Assembly: GCF_943914685.1 (NCBI RefSeq)
Contig: NZ_CALUCZ010000017.1
Location: 1 to 64,000, forward strand
DNA from: an uncultured Mobiluncus sp.
GTDB lineage: Bacteria; Actinomycetota; Actinomycetes; Actinomycetales; Actinomycetaceae
Length of the DNA stretch: 64,000 bases
Direction of reading: 5' to 3'
In this document: piece by piece, positions 8,996 through 17,108 of the stretch
How positions within the stretch are numbered: the first letter of the stretch is position 1
Layout of the letters: every line of letters starts with the position of its first letter
The notes under the pieces: generated by a model
Seen by the model: the letters and a program-made list of their open reading frames with translations, nothing else
The model's database searches: none
Told to the model about the DNA's origin: nothing
Program-made: the position numbers and the translations under genes

Positions 8996-9481
8996 TTACA
9001 TTGAAGTGTCAAGCATGGTGGATTCGCCCGTGCCCGAAGCGTGGATGTCGCCGTCCTCACCATAGGTTTCTTCCGCCCCTTGCATACTCATCAGGGTTTC
9101 CTGGGTGGCACGCTGCAGAGAGGCCAGGACTTCCTGGTTTGCCTTGGACATATCGGCGATTTCAGAAGTCAGGGAGATGAGGGCTTCGCGGTGCTGGTGC
9201 AGCAGGGTCTTCCACGGTTCGTCGGCCGCCTCGGCGATTTCTTTCAGGGAGGCTTCGGGCGGCAGTCCCAAATCGACCGCCACAGCTTCAGATTCCATAG
9301 AGCGCTCCAGTTCCATTGTTTGGGCCTGAGCAATGACGGCTTCCAGCTCACGGGTGGCACGTGGCAGCCACCGGGACGAGGCCGTGGAAGTAATTAAACG
9401 TTCTTCCTCCAGCTTGAACAGCATGACCTCCAGAGTTTCGCGTTGTTTCCACAGCTGGCGTGATAATGCGTCCAAAGACAT
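8996..9481 (-). CDS. flgN: FlgN-family export chaperone
   Basis: This predicted all-helical protein of 161 residues starts MSLDALSRQLWKQRE and has the FlgN family pattern: an N-terminal helix, then LLEFKLEEERLI-like and RATRELEAVIAQ segments. FlgN proteins escort FlgK and FlgL to the export gate, which fits its place just before flgK. The frame is open to 9514, but the ATG at 9481 has GGAGGAG 6 bases upstream and is preferred. Sequence conservation in this family is low, so context carries much of the call. Confidence 0.75.
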   Translation of the reverse strand: MSLDALSRQLWKQRETLEVMLFKLEEERLITSTASSRWLPRATRELEAVIAQAQTMELERSMESEAVAVDLGLPPEASLKEIAEAADEPWKTLLHQHREALISLTSEIADMSKANQEVLASLQRATQETLMSMQGAEETYGEDGDIHASGTGESTMLDTSM

Positions 9482-9581
9482 AGCGTTCTCCTCCTCAGTC
9501 AGCACAATCGTCAATGCTTGACAGGTCTTTAGCTAAACTTACCCGCAAAATTGCCAATCTCTCAATCCTGCCGATTCCTCA

Positions 9582-9610
9582 TTAATCTACCGCTAATTAA
9601 AGGGTATAAA
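9582..9610 (+). promoter_or_regulatory. Candidate housekeeping promoter of the sigma-28 gene
   Basis: TTAATC at 9582-9587 and TATAAA at 9605-9610 are 17 bases apart. The -10 is good and the -35 weak. It lies in the 179-bp gap between divergent flgN and the sigma factor gene, about 50 bases before the GTG start. Confidence 0.45.
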
Positions 9611-9660
9611 AGGTAAACTGATTTGGACTGCACCAGCGATTTTTTCTGAGGAGAGACACG

Positions 9661-10962
9661 GTGGAGGCTTCACTCGGCGAAGTGAACCGCAACGAGCTAA
9701 TTGAAAAAAACCTCCCCTTGGTTGGTTACCAAGTAGCGGAGTTGTTGCGCCGTGTCCCGTCTTTTGTGCAGCGCGAAGACCTCGCTTCGGCAGGTTCTTT
9801 GGCCCTGGTGCAAGCCGCTAATTCTTACGATCCATCGACCGGGGTACCCTTTCATCGCTACGCAATCCACCGGATTCGCGGGGCCATGCTGGACGAACTG
9901 CGTTCTATGGACTGGGCCACCCGCGGGGCCCGCCAACGCACCAAACAGCTGGAGGAAATGACTTCTACTCTCACCGCCGCTTCGGGCCGTGCCCCCACAA
10001 AAGAGGAACTCGCTTCGGCCTTGGGAGTGGACGTAGAGGCGGTGGAATCTGCCCAGCAAGACGCCGCCCGCCGTGTCGTCTCGATGGATGCACCCGCCGG
10101 TAAAGACGATGAGCGAACTCTGGAAGTGCCTGATGAAAGCCCCTCCCCGGAGGACACGCTGCTGGATGACGAACGCTTGGTGTATCTGCGCGCGGCGGTG
10201 CGGGCCTTGCCGCAGCGCCTGCGCTACGTGGTGGAACAGGTATTTTTTGAGGAACGTCCGATTCAAGATGTGGCTGATGAGCTGGGCGTCACCCAGTCGC
10301 GGGTGTCCCAGCTGCGTTCGGAGGCGCTCACCCTGATGCGCGAGGGAATGAACCGCCACCTCGATCCCGAAACAGCTGCGGAAGAAAACGAGGAAGTCAC
10401 CGGCATCGTTAAGAAACGCCGCGAGAGCTACTTCCAAAAGATTGAAGATCACGCCGACGTGATGCTGCGGGGAGACACAGACACGGACCTAGAGATAGAG
10501 GACACGCTCATTGCTCCCCCCAGCTCATCTTCAGCGCGGGGTCGTCCGCGGGATTCTTCCGGGACACCTCGTCCCCGTTCGACATCTCTGCGCGATTCGT
10601 TGTCACAAGCTTCGTCCGGCACGTCCGCGGGGTCGTCTCGCCGTAAGGAAAAGGACGGGGAGCCCGCCACCGAAGATTCGCCGGGTACTTCCACCAAGAG
10701 TTTCCTAGCCGGTCACGCCCGCGGCACGGCACAGGCGAAAGCGCGTCTCGAAGCGGAGCAAGAAGCCCAGCGTGCCGCCGAAGCAGCCAAGAAACGTAAA
10801 AGTAAAGACAAAGTCCGGTCTCGTGGTGGAGAACCCGAAGTGGAACCCCCTGCGGAAGAAGAAAAACCACCGACCCCGCCAACCACCTCTTACCTGGGAG
10901 GATTGTCCATTCGGCAACAGAATATGCGGGCGGAAGCACGCCGGAATCGACGAAAAAAATAA
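9661..10962 (+). CDS. fliA: Sigma-28-type RNA polymerase sigma factor (FliA/WhiG class) with long C-terminal tail
   Basis: Residues 1 to about 235 are a complete sigma-28 core. Region 2 includes FHRYAIHRIRGAMLDELR followed by DWATR. Region 3 includes GRAPTKEELASALGV. The region 4 helix-turn-helix includes LPQRLRYVVEQVFF, IQDVADELGVTQSRVSQ and LRSEAL. The remaining 200 residues are low-complexity: Ser/Arg/Pro-rich, then an Ala/Glu/Lys-rich helix, ending RRNRRKK. FliA proteins are usually about 240 residues. The GTG start has GAGGAG upstream. It should drive fliD, the flagellins and other late genes. No FlgM-like anti-sigma gene is seen in the window. Confidence 0.92.
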   Translation: MEASLGEVNRNELIEKNLPLVGYQVAELLRRVPSFVQREDLASAGSLALVQAANSYDPSTGVPFHRYAIHRIRGAMLDELRSMDWATRGARQRTKQLEEMTSTLTAASGRAPTKEELASALGVDVEAVESAQQDAARRVVSMDAPAGKDDERTLEVPDESPSPEDTLLDDERLVYLRAAVRALPQRLRYVVEQVFFEERPIQDVADELGVTQSRVSQLRSEALTLMREGMNRHLDPETAAEENEEVTGIVKKRRESYFQKIEDHADVMLRGDTDTDLEIEDTLIAPPSSSSARGRPRDSSGTPRPRSTSLRDSLSQASSGTSAGSSRRKEKDGEPATEDSPGTSTKSFLAGHARGTAQAKARLEAEQEAQRAAEAAKKRKSKDKVRSRGGEPEVEPPAEEEKPPTPPTTSYLGGLSIRQQNMRAEARRNRRKK

Positions 10963-10969
10963 TTTCCCC

Positions 10970-10996
10970 TTAACTTTCAGAGTTAATGGCCGACAA
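10970..10996 (+). promoter_or_regulatory. Candidate sigma-28 promoter of fliD
   Basis: TTAA at 10970-10973, a 15-base spacer and GCCGACAA at 10989-10996 match the sigma-28 pattern TAAA-N15-GCCGATAA at 10 of 12 positions. It lies 100 bases before fliD, directly after the sigma factor gene. Confidence 0.6.
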
Positions 10997-11096
10997 TTAA
11001 GCGTGAGGTAGTGTCAGCGGGACACCTGTCGGTGTTCTGTGCCTCGGCGTTATCTCAGGATGGGATAACATCTTTTATTCCATGGAAGGAGAAATC

Positions 11097-12662
11097 ATGG
11101 GTATGGGTATAAGCGGTATTGGCGGTTTCAATACCGAGGGTATTGTCCAAAAACTAATGGCTTTGGAATGGCAGGCCGGTAAGGGTCTGCAGACCAAGAA
11201 AGTCCAACTTGAATCCCGCACTAAAGCATTCCGGGATTTGAACACACAGCTGGCAGCCTTGACGAAGAATGCTTGGACGGTTTACGGCAAGGAAAGCAAG
11301 TTCGACAAAAGTTTTGATGCTTCGGCCGTCTGGGGTGCAGTGAAGGGTTCTTCCTCCAGCGACATGGTCAGTGTCAGCACCAAGGCTGGCGCAGCCGTGG
11401 GTTCGGTGGAGTTTGATGTCAAGTCCCTGGCTCAGTCCAAGCAGGTTACCTTTGACAGCAATCAGCTCACCTCGCTTACCAATGCGATCGGCCAGGGCGG
11501 CTCCTTCTCCATTATGGTGGGGAATAAGGTCACGAACATTACTCCGGCTTCCAACTCTATGCAGGATATTGCCCAGGCAATCAACTCCGTGAAGGATTCC
11601 GGCGTGGCTGCCACGGTGGTGCGCGTCAGCGATAGCAACGGACAAGCCCAGTATGTCTTGCAGGTCACCGGCAAGGATACTGGCGCCGAGGCTGGGGACT
11701 TCAAGATTTTTGCCGGGGACGTGACGAAGGGTCTATCCGTCACCCCCAAGACCACCACTCCCGACGCGGCTTCTCAATCGGTGTCCTACACCTTTGACGA
11801 TGCGGCAGAGTTGCGCTCTGCCGTCTCGGGGATTACCTCCTACGACGGTACGGTGCGCCGGGCGTCCAGTGATGCGGTTATCTCCCTCTACGGCGAGGAC
11901 CACCGCTATTCCTCCAACCAGATTGAGTTGATGGATAAGGTCACGGTGGATATTTCTGGTGTGAAGGCGGAAACCAAGGCGGACGGAACCAGTGTCTACC
12001 CAGGGTACCTGACCAAGGGCGTCAAGATTGATGTCGTGGCCGACCAGTCCGAGGCAGCCGGCAAGGTGAAGTCCCTCATCGGAGACGTGAACAAGATTCT
12101 GGGAACTTTGGCCAAAGGCATGAAATCGGTGGAGCAAACCCGAACCGACGAAGACGGAAGAAGGTCTACGTGGAAGGTTCCGGGTGTCCTATCAAACTCG
12201 ATTGGTCGCCAGGTGCAGTCCGAACTGGGAGATATGCTCTCCTCTGGGATTACGATTAAGGATGCTGCGGGGAATGCTCAAACATATTCTGCGGAGGACT
12301 TCGGAATCACCCTGAAGAACACCTCTGATGGTTTGAAGGTGGAGTTTGACGAGTCTAAGTTCCAGGCCATGATGGAGTCTGATCCGACCAAGACCGAAAA
12401 GGTTGTGTCTGCTTTTGCCCAAAAACTTGGGGATTTCGGCAGCAACATTTCCGATTCGAGCACGGGAATGCTGACGAGCGTTATCAAGTCCAACGACGAC
12501 GAGAAGAGCTACGTCGAGTCTCGGATTAGCGACTTCAAGGAGCGTATGGTGCGCAAGGAAGCATCTTTGAAGCAGCAGTACTCTCGGTTGGAGACCTTAC
12601 TGGCCGGGTTCAGTCAGCAGCAAGCTTGGCTGACCTCTCAGTTGGCTGGACTGGCGAGGTAG
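11097..12662 (+). CDS. fliD: Flagellar filament cap protein FliD
   Basis: FliD (HAP2) forms the distal cap that folds flagellin. The N-terminus MGMGISGIGGFNTEGIVQKLMALE and the C-terminal coiled coil (SRISDFKERMVRKEASLKQQ, ending FSQQQAWLTSQLAGL) are family hallmarks. There is a variable central domain, and the length is 521 residues. The ATG at 11097 is preferred because GGAG lies 5 bases before it. The upstream in-frame ATG at 11082 would place the ribosome site inside the gene. A sigma-28-like box precedes it. Confidence 0.94.
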   Translation: MGMGISGIGGFNTEGIVQKLMALEWQAGKGLQTKKVQLESRTKAFRDLNTQLAALTKNAWTVYGKESKFDKSFDASAVWGAVKGSSSSDMVSVSTKAGAAVGSVEFDVKSLAQSKQVTFDSNQLTSLTNAIGQGGSFSIMVGNKVTNITPASNSMQDIAQAINSVKDSGVAATVVRVSDSNGQAQYVLQVTGKDTGAEAGDFKIFAGDVTKGLSVTPKTTTPDAASQSVSYTFDDAAELRSAVSGITSYDGTVRRASSDAVISLYGEDHRYSSNQIELMDKVTVDISGVKAETKADGTSVYPGYLTKGVKIDVVADQSEAAGKVKSLIGDVNKILGTLAKGMKSVEQTRTDEDGRRSTWKVPGVLSNSIGRQVQSELGDMLSSGITIKDAAGNAQTYSAEDFGITLKNTSDGLKVEFDESKFQAMMESDPTKTEKVVSAFAQKLGDFGSNISDSSTGMLTSVIKSNDDEKSYVESRISDFKERMVRKEASLKQQYSRLETLLAGFSQQQAWLTSQLAGLAR

Positions 12663-12779
12663 TTTTGTCAAACTGAAGATTCTCTACACAGATTTTGCGG
12701 TATTTCGGCTGGGTTCGCTGTATAAGTGACCCAGCCGAAGTATTGTAGTAATGAGTAGTGATTTTAACGGAGGGAAACT

Positions 12780-13229
12780 ATGCAAACCGCGATTAACCGG
12801 TTCCAACAAGACTCTATTGCGACAGCTTCTCCCGCGAGGCTGCTTACTATGCTTTATGACCGGTTACTGCTTGATATTGGACGGGCTGAGAAAGCCCTGC
12901 GTGGTCAGAACCGGGTTGAAGCGCATAAAAATCTCACTCATGCTCAGGACATCATCGCCGAGTTGATGTCGTCCCTGCGGATGGACGTGTGGGACGGTGC
13001 CGAGGGTTTGATGGCTTTGTATGTGTATGCCATGAAAGAACTGGTCAACGCCAACGTGCAGGGCGACGCTGATAAAGCCCAAGAGATTCGGGAGTTGTTT
13101 GAACCGCTGGCGGACGCGTGGAAACAGGCGGCGGCACAGATGGAAGCCAACGACGCAAAAAATGGTGGGACTCAGCCGAATGCGGCGGGTGTTAAGCGTA
13201 ACTCTAAGGGTGATTTGGGTGTCGGATAG
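12780..13229 (+). CDS. fliS: Flagellar export chaperone FliS
   Basis: FliS binds the C-terminus of flagellin and prevents early polymerisation. This 149-residue helical protein has the FliS pattern: an N-terminal ATASPARLLTMLYDRLLLDI, then a HAQDIIAEL segment and LYVYAMKELVNANVQGD. A GGAGG lies 6 bases before the ATG. It follows fliD by 117 bases. The C-terminal 25 residues are polar and less conserved. Confidence 0.94.
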   Translation: MQTAINRFQQDSIATASPARLLTMLYDRLLLDIGRAEKALRGQNRVEAHKNLTHAQDIIAELMSSLRMDVWDGAEGLMALYVYAMKELVNANVQGDADKAQEIRELFEPLADAWKQAAAQMEANDAKNGGTQPNAAGVKRNSKGDLGVG

Positions 13230-13527
13230 TCGGGATGTGGTGCAGTGGTCCGCTGAGCTAGAAAAAATCCATCAGCAGGTTCTGGAAGCCCGCCGGCAGC
13301 TTGGCGCTGGTCAGATTCCGGAAGAAATTGCGTGGCAGCCACCAGCTGTGGGGGCCTTGCCGCCGCAACTGCGTAATCAGGCCCAGAAGTTGCAAAGCGA
13401 GTTGCAGGACATACAGGCACGTATCATGGTTGCAATGGATAATAACCGTGAGGAAAGAGACCGTTTGCGCCAGCGGTCGAGTCAGAAAACTGATCCGAAT
13501 CCGATTTATTTAGATGTTCAGGGTTAG
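13219..13527 (+). CDS. Small hypothetical flagellar protein in the FliT position
   Basis: This ORF of about 102 residues starts at GTG 13219 (MSDSRDVVQWSAELEKIHQQ) and overlaps the fliS stop by 11 bases. The frame stays open further upstream inside fliS, but that part is a shadow of fliS. It is charged and largely helical (LEKIHQQVLEARRQL; QAQKLQSELQDIQARI). I do not recognise a family. The place after fliS is that of FliT, a FliD chaperone, so a similar role is possible but unproven. A strong terminator follows. Confidence 0.6.
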   Translation: MSDSRDVVQWSAELEKIHQQVLEARRQLGAGQIPEEIAWQPPAVGALPPQLRNQAQKLQSELQDIQARIMVAMDNNREERDRLRQRSSQKTDPNPIYLDVQG

Positions 13528-13556
13528 AGGCCTAAACGCTGTTTTGCGTTCACGGG

Positions 13557-13592
13557 AAACTTCCAGGAAAATGACTTTTCCTGGAAGTTTTC
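13557..13592 (+). terminator. Strong terminator after fliD-fliS-ORF102
   Basis: There is a 15-bp perfect stem (13557-13571 with 13576-13590; arms AAACTTCCAGGAAAA and its complement) and a TGAC loop. The 3' arm ends in GTTTTCTT. It is 30 bases past the last gene of the group. Confidence 0.8.
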
Positions 13593-13650
13593 TTAATATT
13601 TGGGCAAAACAGCGGCGAAATTACTGTGCAAATGTGAACAAATCGGATAA

Positions 13651-13666
13651 TGTGACCAACATCACA
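13651..13666. promoter_or_regulatory. CRP/GlxR-type operator
   Basis: TGTGACCAACATCACA is an exact TGTGA-N6-TCACA palindrome, the core consensus of cAMP-receptor-type regulators (Crp, GlxR). It lies 643 bases upstream of flgB and 124 bases downstream of the preceding gene. This exact pattern was not noticed in the other intergenic regions that were examined. Confidence 0.5.
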
Positions 13667-14202
13667 TACAGGACATTAGTCCTATTTGAGTTCGCAGGAT
13701 GAACACTACATGATTTTTCTCACCGTGTAACCTACACGCTAATAAATTTTGTGCATCCTGGAAAGTTTACTATAACTTCCAGTCAGACTTCAGAAAGTTA
13801 CCACCCCTAAAGTATTCGTGTCTAAAGCAGCTCGCGGGGAGAACCTCTTGAATGTTCAAGAAAAAGATGGAAATCGAGCTACCGGGGGATAAATGTAATC
13901 AGAAGACACTGCGTCATAAACTGAGAGAAGCCTGAAAAAAATATTTCTCAGCATTATTAAAAATAATTCCGCAATGAACGTAAGCGGTCGGATTGAAAGC
14001 TTACAAGGTGGTAAAAGTCTAATGCTGGGAATACGGTAAGTTACAGCTGTGTAATCTTCCAGAAACCACCTTTACCAGGGCGTATAGTTCGGACATTTGT
14101 ACTAACAAAAACCTACTTGATGTAAAAATAGCGGGGTTCCCAGGAACTTCCCATGAACCCCAAACGCAATAATTAAATTTCCTCGACAAATCCTTGGGAA
14201 CT

Positions 14203-14210
14203 GCCGATAC
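14203..14210 (+). promoter_or_regulatory. Possible sigma-28 -10 box before flgB
   Basis: GCCGATAC matches seven of eight bases of the sigma-28 -10 element and lies 99 bases before flgB. The -35 at the proper 15-base distance (CGAC) is poor, so this is only a candidate. Confidence 0.3.
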
Positions 14211-14308
14211 TTGAATATGTCAGCGCAAAAAGCACTGAACCGCAAGCAGGAAGTTATGCGGAATGAGGATCGAAGGAATGATCCAGCGAGATAACATGTG
14301 AGGTCGTC

Positions 14309-14656
14309 ATGTTTGATTCTGTTGGTTACGTAGCAATGCGAACCGCGCTGGATGGATTGTCAATGCGTCAGCGAGTCATCGCCGACAACATCGCCAATAT
14401 TCAGACGCCGGGATTCTTAGCCGGCAAGGTATCATTCGAAAATGAACTGGCTCGCGCCGTTGAGTTCGGACACCCTGCCACCACGCATATCGCCACTGCT
14501 CGCTCCTTGGAGCCCACTCGTATCGACGGTAACAATGTCAATCTGGACACTGAAACCATCTCGAGTGTGGATACGGTTCTTCGCTTCCAGCTGGCTACCC
14601 AAGCAATCAGTGGGGAATATACCAACATTCGCTCGGCCATGAGGACGACATCATGA
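14309..14656 (+). CDS. flgB: Flagellar basal-body rod protein FlgB
   Basis: FlgB is a proximal rod subunit. This 115-residue protein has the rod signature near the N-terminus (SMRQRVIADNIANIQTPGFLAG) and the C-terminal helix LATQAISGEYTNIRSAM. GAGG lies 6 bases before the ATG. It is the first gene of the long plus-strand flagellar run, and its last codons overlap the flgC start (ATGA). Confidence 0.94.
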   Translation: MFDSVGYVAMRTALDGLSMRQRVIADNIANIQTPGFLAGKVSFENELARAVEFGHPATTHIATARSLEPTRIDGNNVNLDTETISSVDTVLRFQLATQAISGEYTNIRSAMRTTS

Positions 14657-15051
14657 CCACGTTTGGAGCAATCGGTATCGCTGGAACCGGCATGACAGTC
14701 AACCGTAAATGGTTGGACTGCATCTCGGACAACATCGCCAATATCAACACCACTAAACCCATGGACGAAGAGGCTTTCCGAGCCCGCTACGTCGTGGCTC
14801 AGGCTGTTGATTACGGGCGTCCAGCAGGAACGATGGTATCGGGCATTGCGCTCGGTGGCACCGATGGACGGATCGTGTACGACCCCCGCGATCCGAACGC
14901 GAATGAAGAAGGGTATGTCCGCCACCCTGATATTGACTTGGGATCACAGATGACCCAGTTGATTATGGCGCAAAGGGCTTACCAAGCGAACGCTGCCGTG
15001 GTGGACCGTGCTAAGTCCACTTACGAATCAGCATTGCAAATCGGGAGGTAA
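14653..15051 (+). CDS. flgC: Flagellar basal-body rod protein FlgC
   Basis: FlgC is the second proximal rod subunit, 132 residues. CISDNIANINTTKPMDEEAF is the rod motif. The C-terminus (MTQLIMAQRAYQANAAVVDRAKSTYESAL) is the conserved coiled-coil end shared by rod and hook proteins. It overlaps flgB by 4 bases, so the two are likely translated together. fliE follows after 7 bases. Confidence 0.95.
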   Translation: MTTFGAIGIAGTGMTVNRKWLDCISDNIANINTTKPMDEEAFRARYVVAQAVDYGRPAGTMVSGIALGGTDGRIVYDPRDPNANEEGYVRHPDIDLGSQMTQLIMAQRAYQANAAVVDRAKSTYESALQIGR

Positions 15052-15058
15052 GTAAGCC

Positions 15059-15490
15059 ATGCCTTACTCTGTAGACGGTATTGGTAGCAACCTGACCAGT
15101 TCCTTGACCGGAACTCAGCAGCTGACCAATAACTTCGTACAATCCCTTGGGTTCTCACGTTCCGCAGCCACCCAAGCCGGTCCGTCGCGTCTGGGCGCTA
15201 ATGCCGCGCACGTCGCTCCGACTGGCACCGGTCTAACTCCGTTGGGTGGGGATATCCGCGATGTCGCGGAAACCTCTTTCGGCAATGTCTTTGCCGATGC
15301 GGTGTACAACATGCAGCAACGTGAGAGTACCGCCAAGAAGCTGGGTGTGCAGGCCCTGACCGGGCAACTCAATGATGTCCACCAATACACTATTGCAGCC
15401 GCAGAATCCCAGCTGACCATGGAACTGACCTCCACCATTCGGAATAAGGCAGTTGATATGTTCAACGAGATTATGAGGATGCAAGCATAA
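15059..15490 (+). CDS. fliE: Flagellar hook-basal body complex protein FliE
   Basis: FliE links the MS ring to the rod. The C-terminal half (FGNVFADAVYNMQQRESTAKK, and QLTMELTSTIRNKAVDMFNEIMRMQ) matches FliE. At 143 residues it is about 40 longer than most, because of a Ser/Thr/Ala-rich N-terminal extension. GGAGG precedes the ATG. The stop shares a base with the fliF start (TAATG). Confidence 0.93.
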   Translation: MPYSVDGIGSNLTSSLTGTQQLTNNFVQSLGFSRSAATQAGPSRLGANAAHVAPTGTGLTPLGGDIRDVAETSFGNVFADAVYNMQQRESTAKKLGVQALTGQLNDVHQYTIAAAESQLTMELTSTIRNKAVDMFNEIMRMQA

Positions 15491-17106
15491 TGCCACCGGT
15501 CATCGTAAACGCAGTAGATAAAGTCAAAAGCACCGTCGGCCAGTTTTCATTGGGCCAAAAGACCCTGTCGATTATCGGGGTGGCCGTGCTCATCTTGGGC
15601 GGCATAGTGCTTTACTCTTGGGTGGCAAGCCCGGATTACACCACTCTGTACTCAGGTTTGACGGATAAAGATCAAGCCGCCGTAACTGAACAGCTCGATT
15701 CGCAAGGCATCAAATATCAAGTCGCCGACAATGGTGTGGTGAAAGTGCCGGCCAAAGATGTGCAGAGCGCACGCATGAGCTTGGCTGCCGCCGACCTGCC
15801 CGCCCAGCCCACTTCCGGTTATGCCGTGTTGGACAACTTGGGCGTAGCGGCTTCAGACTTCCAACAGCAAATGGCCAAGAAACGTGCCCTGGAAGGCGAG
15901 CTGGCCAAGACGATTAACACGATGGACGAAATTGAAAAGTCCTCGGTTGCCCTAGCTATCCCCCAAGAAACCGTGTTTGCCGACCCGAAGAAACCGGTTG
16001 CCACCACCGCTTCGGTGACTATCACCCCGAAGAATCGCAAAGATGTTACTAATGACACGGTACAGGCGATTATCAATATGGTTTCTGCCTCCGTGCCGAA
16101 CCTGGATAAATCGGGTGTGACCGTGGTCGATACGTTGGGCAATAGCCTGTCTGACAAGGTCGAGGGTGGTACGGCCGCGGCTTCGGAGATGGAAAAGAGT
16201 TTGGTCGCCAAGGCTTTGGCGGTCGTAGAGCCCTTGGTTGGAGTGGGCAATGCCCGCGTTTCGGCGCAAGTTGACCTCTCCCAAGATAACCAAGTGAAAA
16301 CGACTCGGGTCTATACCGATCCGGAGGGTGGCGTTAAGCAACTGTCCGCCTCGAACGCGGCCGAACAGTACACAGGAGGTGGAGCCATCGTTGGAGGCGT
16401 ATTGGGTCCGGATAACATCGGTAACCCTTATGAGCTGAACGGTAATAACGGGGGCAATTACACCAACACCCAAAATGTGCAGAACAACGCCGTCAACGAA
16501 GAGGTGACCCAATCGACTCGTGGACCCGGAGCGGCTCTGCGCAAGTCCGTGTCGGTTGTACTGAATCAAGAGACTTCCATGAAACTAGATATGGTACAAG
16601 TGCGTGACATGGTGGCGGCGGCTACCGGTATCGATGCGGCCACCGGAGACATAGTGAACATTTCCCGCTCCCCGTTTGACGACACGGCAAAGAAAGCGGC
16701 CGAAAAGGCGGCGGCGGATGAAGCGGCCGCGGAGGCCGCGGCAAAGACCGCCTCCCTGATTCGTCAGGCTGTGATTGCTGGGCTGATTATCCTGCTGTTG
16801 ATTATTATCGCGGCGGTGGCCAAGAAACGTGCCAAGGCTCGTGAACGTGAGGCTTTGGACCTCGGCGAGTTGGATCAGCTGCCCGATCCTTACACCTTGA
16901 GCGCTCCGGAAGACGAAGCTCTCGAGATTGAGGCGGCCACGATTCCGGAACCCGAACCGGAGCCCGAACCGGAGCCCGAACCCGAACCTGAACCGGATCC
17001 AATCCTGCTCAAGCTGGAAGCCAAGCGTGAAGAGATTGCCGAACTGGCTCTCGACAAGCCGCAACTGGTTGCTGAACAGCTGCGTTCCTGGATGGGAGGT
17101 CACTAA
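15490..17106 (+). CDS. fliF: Flagellar MS-ring protein FliF
   Basis: FliF forms the membrane ring that houses the export gate. There is one membrane segment near residues 25-45 (IIGVAVLILGGIVLYSW). The large periplasmic-side domain has ring-building motifs (YTTLYSGL; ALEGELAKTI). A second membrane segment follows near 425-447 (IAGLIILLLIIIAAV). The cytoplasmic tail carries an alternating Pro-Glu run of about 18 residues, just before the FliG-binding end (KREEIAELALDKPQLVAEQL). It is 538 residues long. fliG follows after 2 bases. Confidence 0.95.
   Translation: MPPVIVNAVDKVKSTVGQFSLGQKTLSIIGVAVLILGGIVLYSWVASPDYTTLYSGLTDKDQAAVTEQLDSQGIKYQVADNGVVKVPAKDVQSARMSLAAADLPAQPTSGYAVLDNLGVAASDFQQQMAKKRALEGELAKTINTMDEIEKSSVALAIPQETVFADPKKPVATTASVTITPKNRKDVTNDTVQAIINMVSASVPNLDKSGVTVVDTLGNSLSDKVEGGTAAASEMEKSLVAKALAVVEPLVGVGNARVSAQVDLSQDNQVKTTRVYTDPEGGVKQLSASNAAEQYTGGGAIVGGVLGPDNIGNPYELNGNNGGNYTNTQNVQNNAVNEEVTQSTRGPGAALRKSVSVVLNQETSMKLDMVQVRDMVAAATGIDAATGDIVNISRSPFDDTAKKAAEKAAADEAAAEAAAKTASLIRQAVIAGLIILLLIIIAAVAKKRAKAREREALDLGELDQLPDPYTLSAPEDEALEIEAATIPEPEPEPEPEPEPEPEPDPILLKLEAKREEIAELALDKPQLVAEQLRSWMGGH
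16945..17000 (+). repeat. Pro-Glu coding repeat in fliF
   Basis: Tandem CCC/CCG/CCT-GAA/GAG codons encode an alternating Pro-Glu stretch between the second membrane segment and the FliG-binding end of FliF. Slippage at such a repeat could vary linker length. No frame change is seen here. Confidence 0.7.
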
Positions 17107-17108
17107 TC

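Larger units (their letters stand above)
13592..14308. other. AT-rich non-coding gap before the flgB operon
   Basis: About 700 bases hold no credible ORF on either strand and are clearly richer in A+T than the flanking genes. Visible structure includes a TGTGA-N6-TCACA site (13651-13666), a CTGGAA/TTCCAG inverted repeat (13758-13782) that echoes the terminator arms, and a GGGGTTC/GAACCCC hairpin (14133-14161). A GCCGATAC box sits at 14203-14210. It most likely carries the control region, and possibly a long 5' leader, of the flgB operon. Confidence 0.6.

Noticed and set aside
9482..9514. 11-residue extension of flgN
   Set aside because: The strong GGAGGAG site lies inside this extension, so translation should start at 9481.
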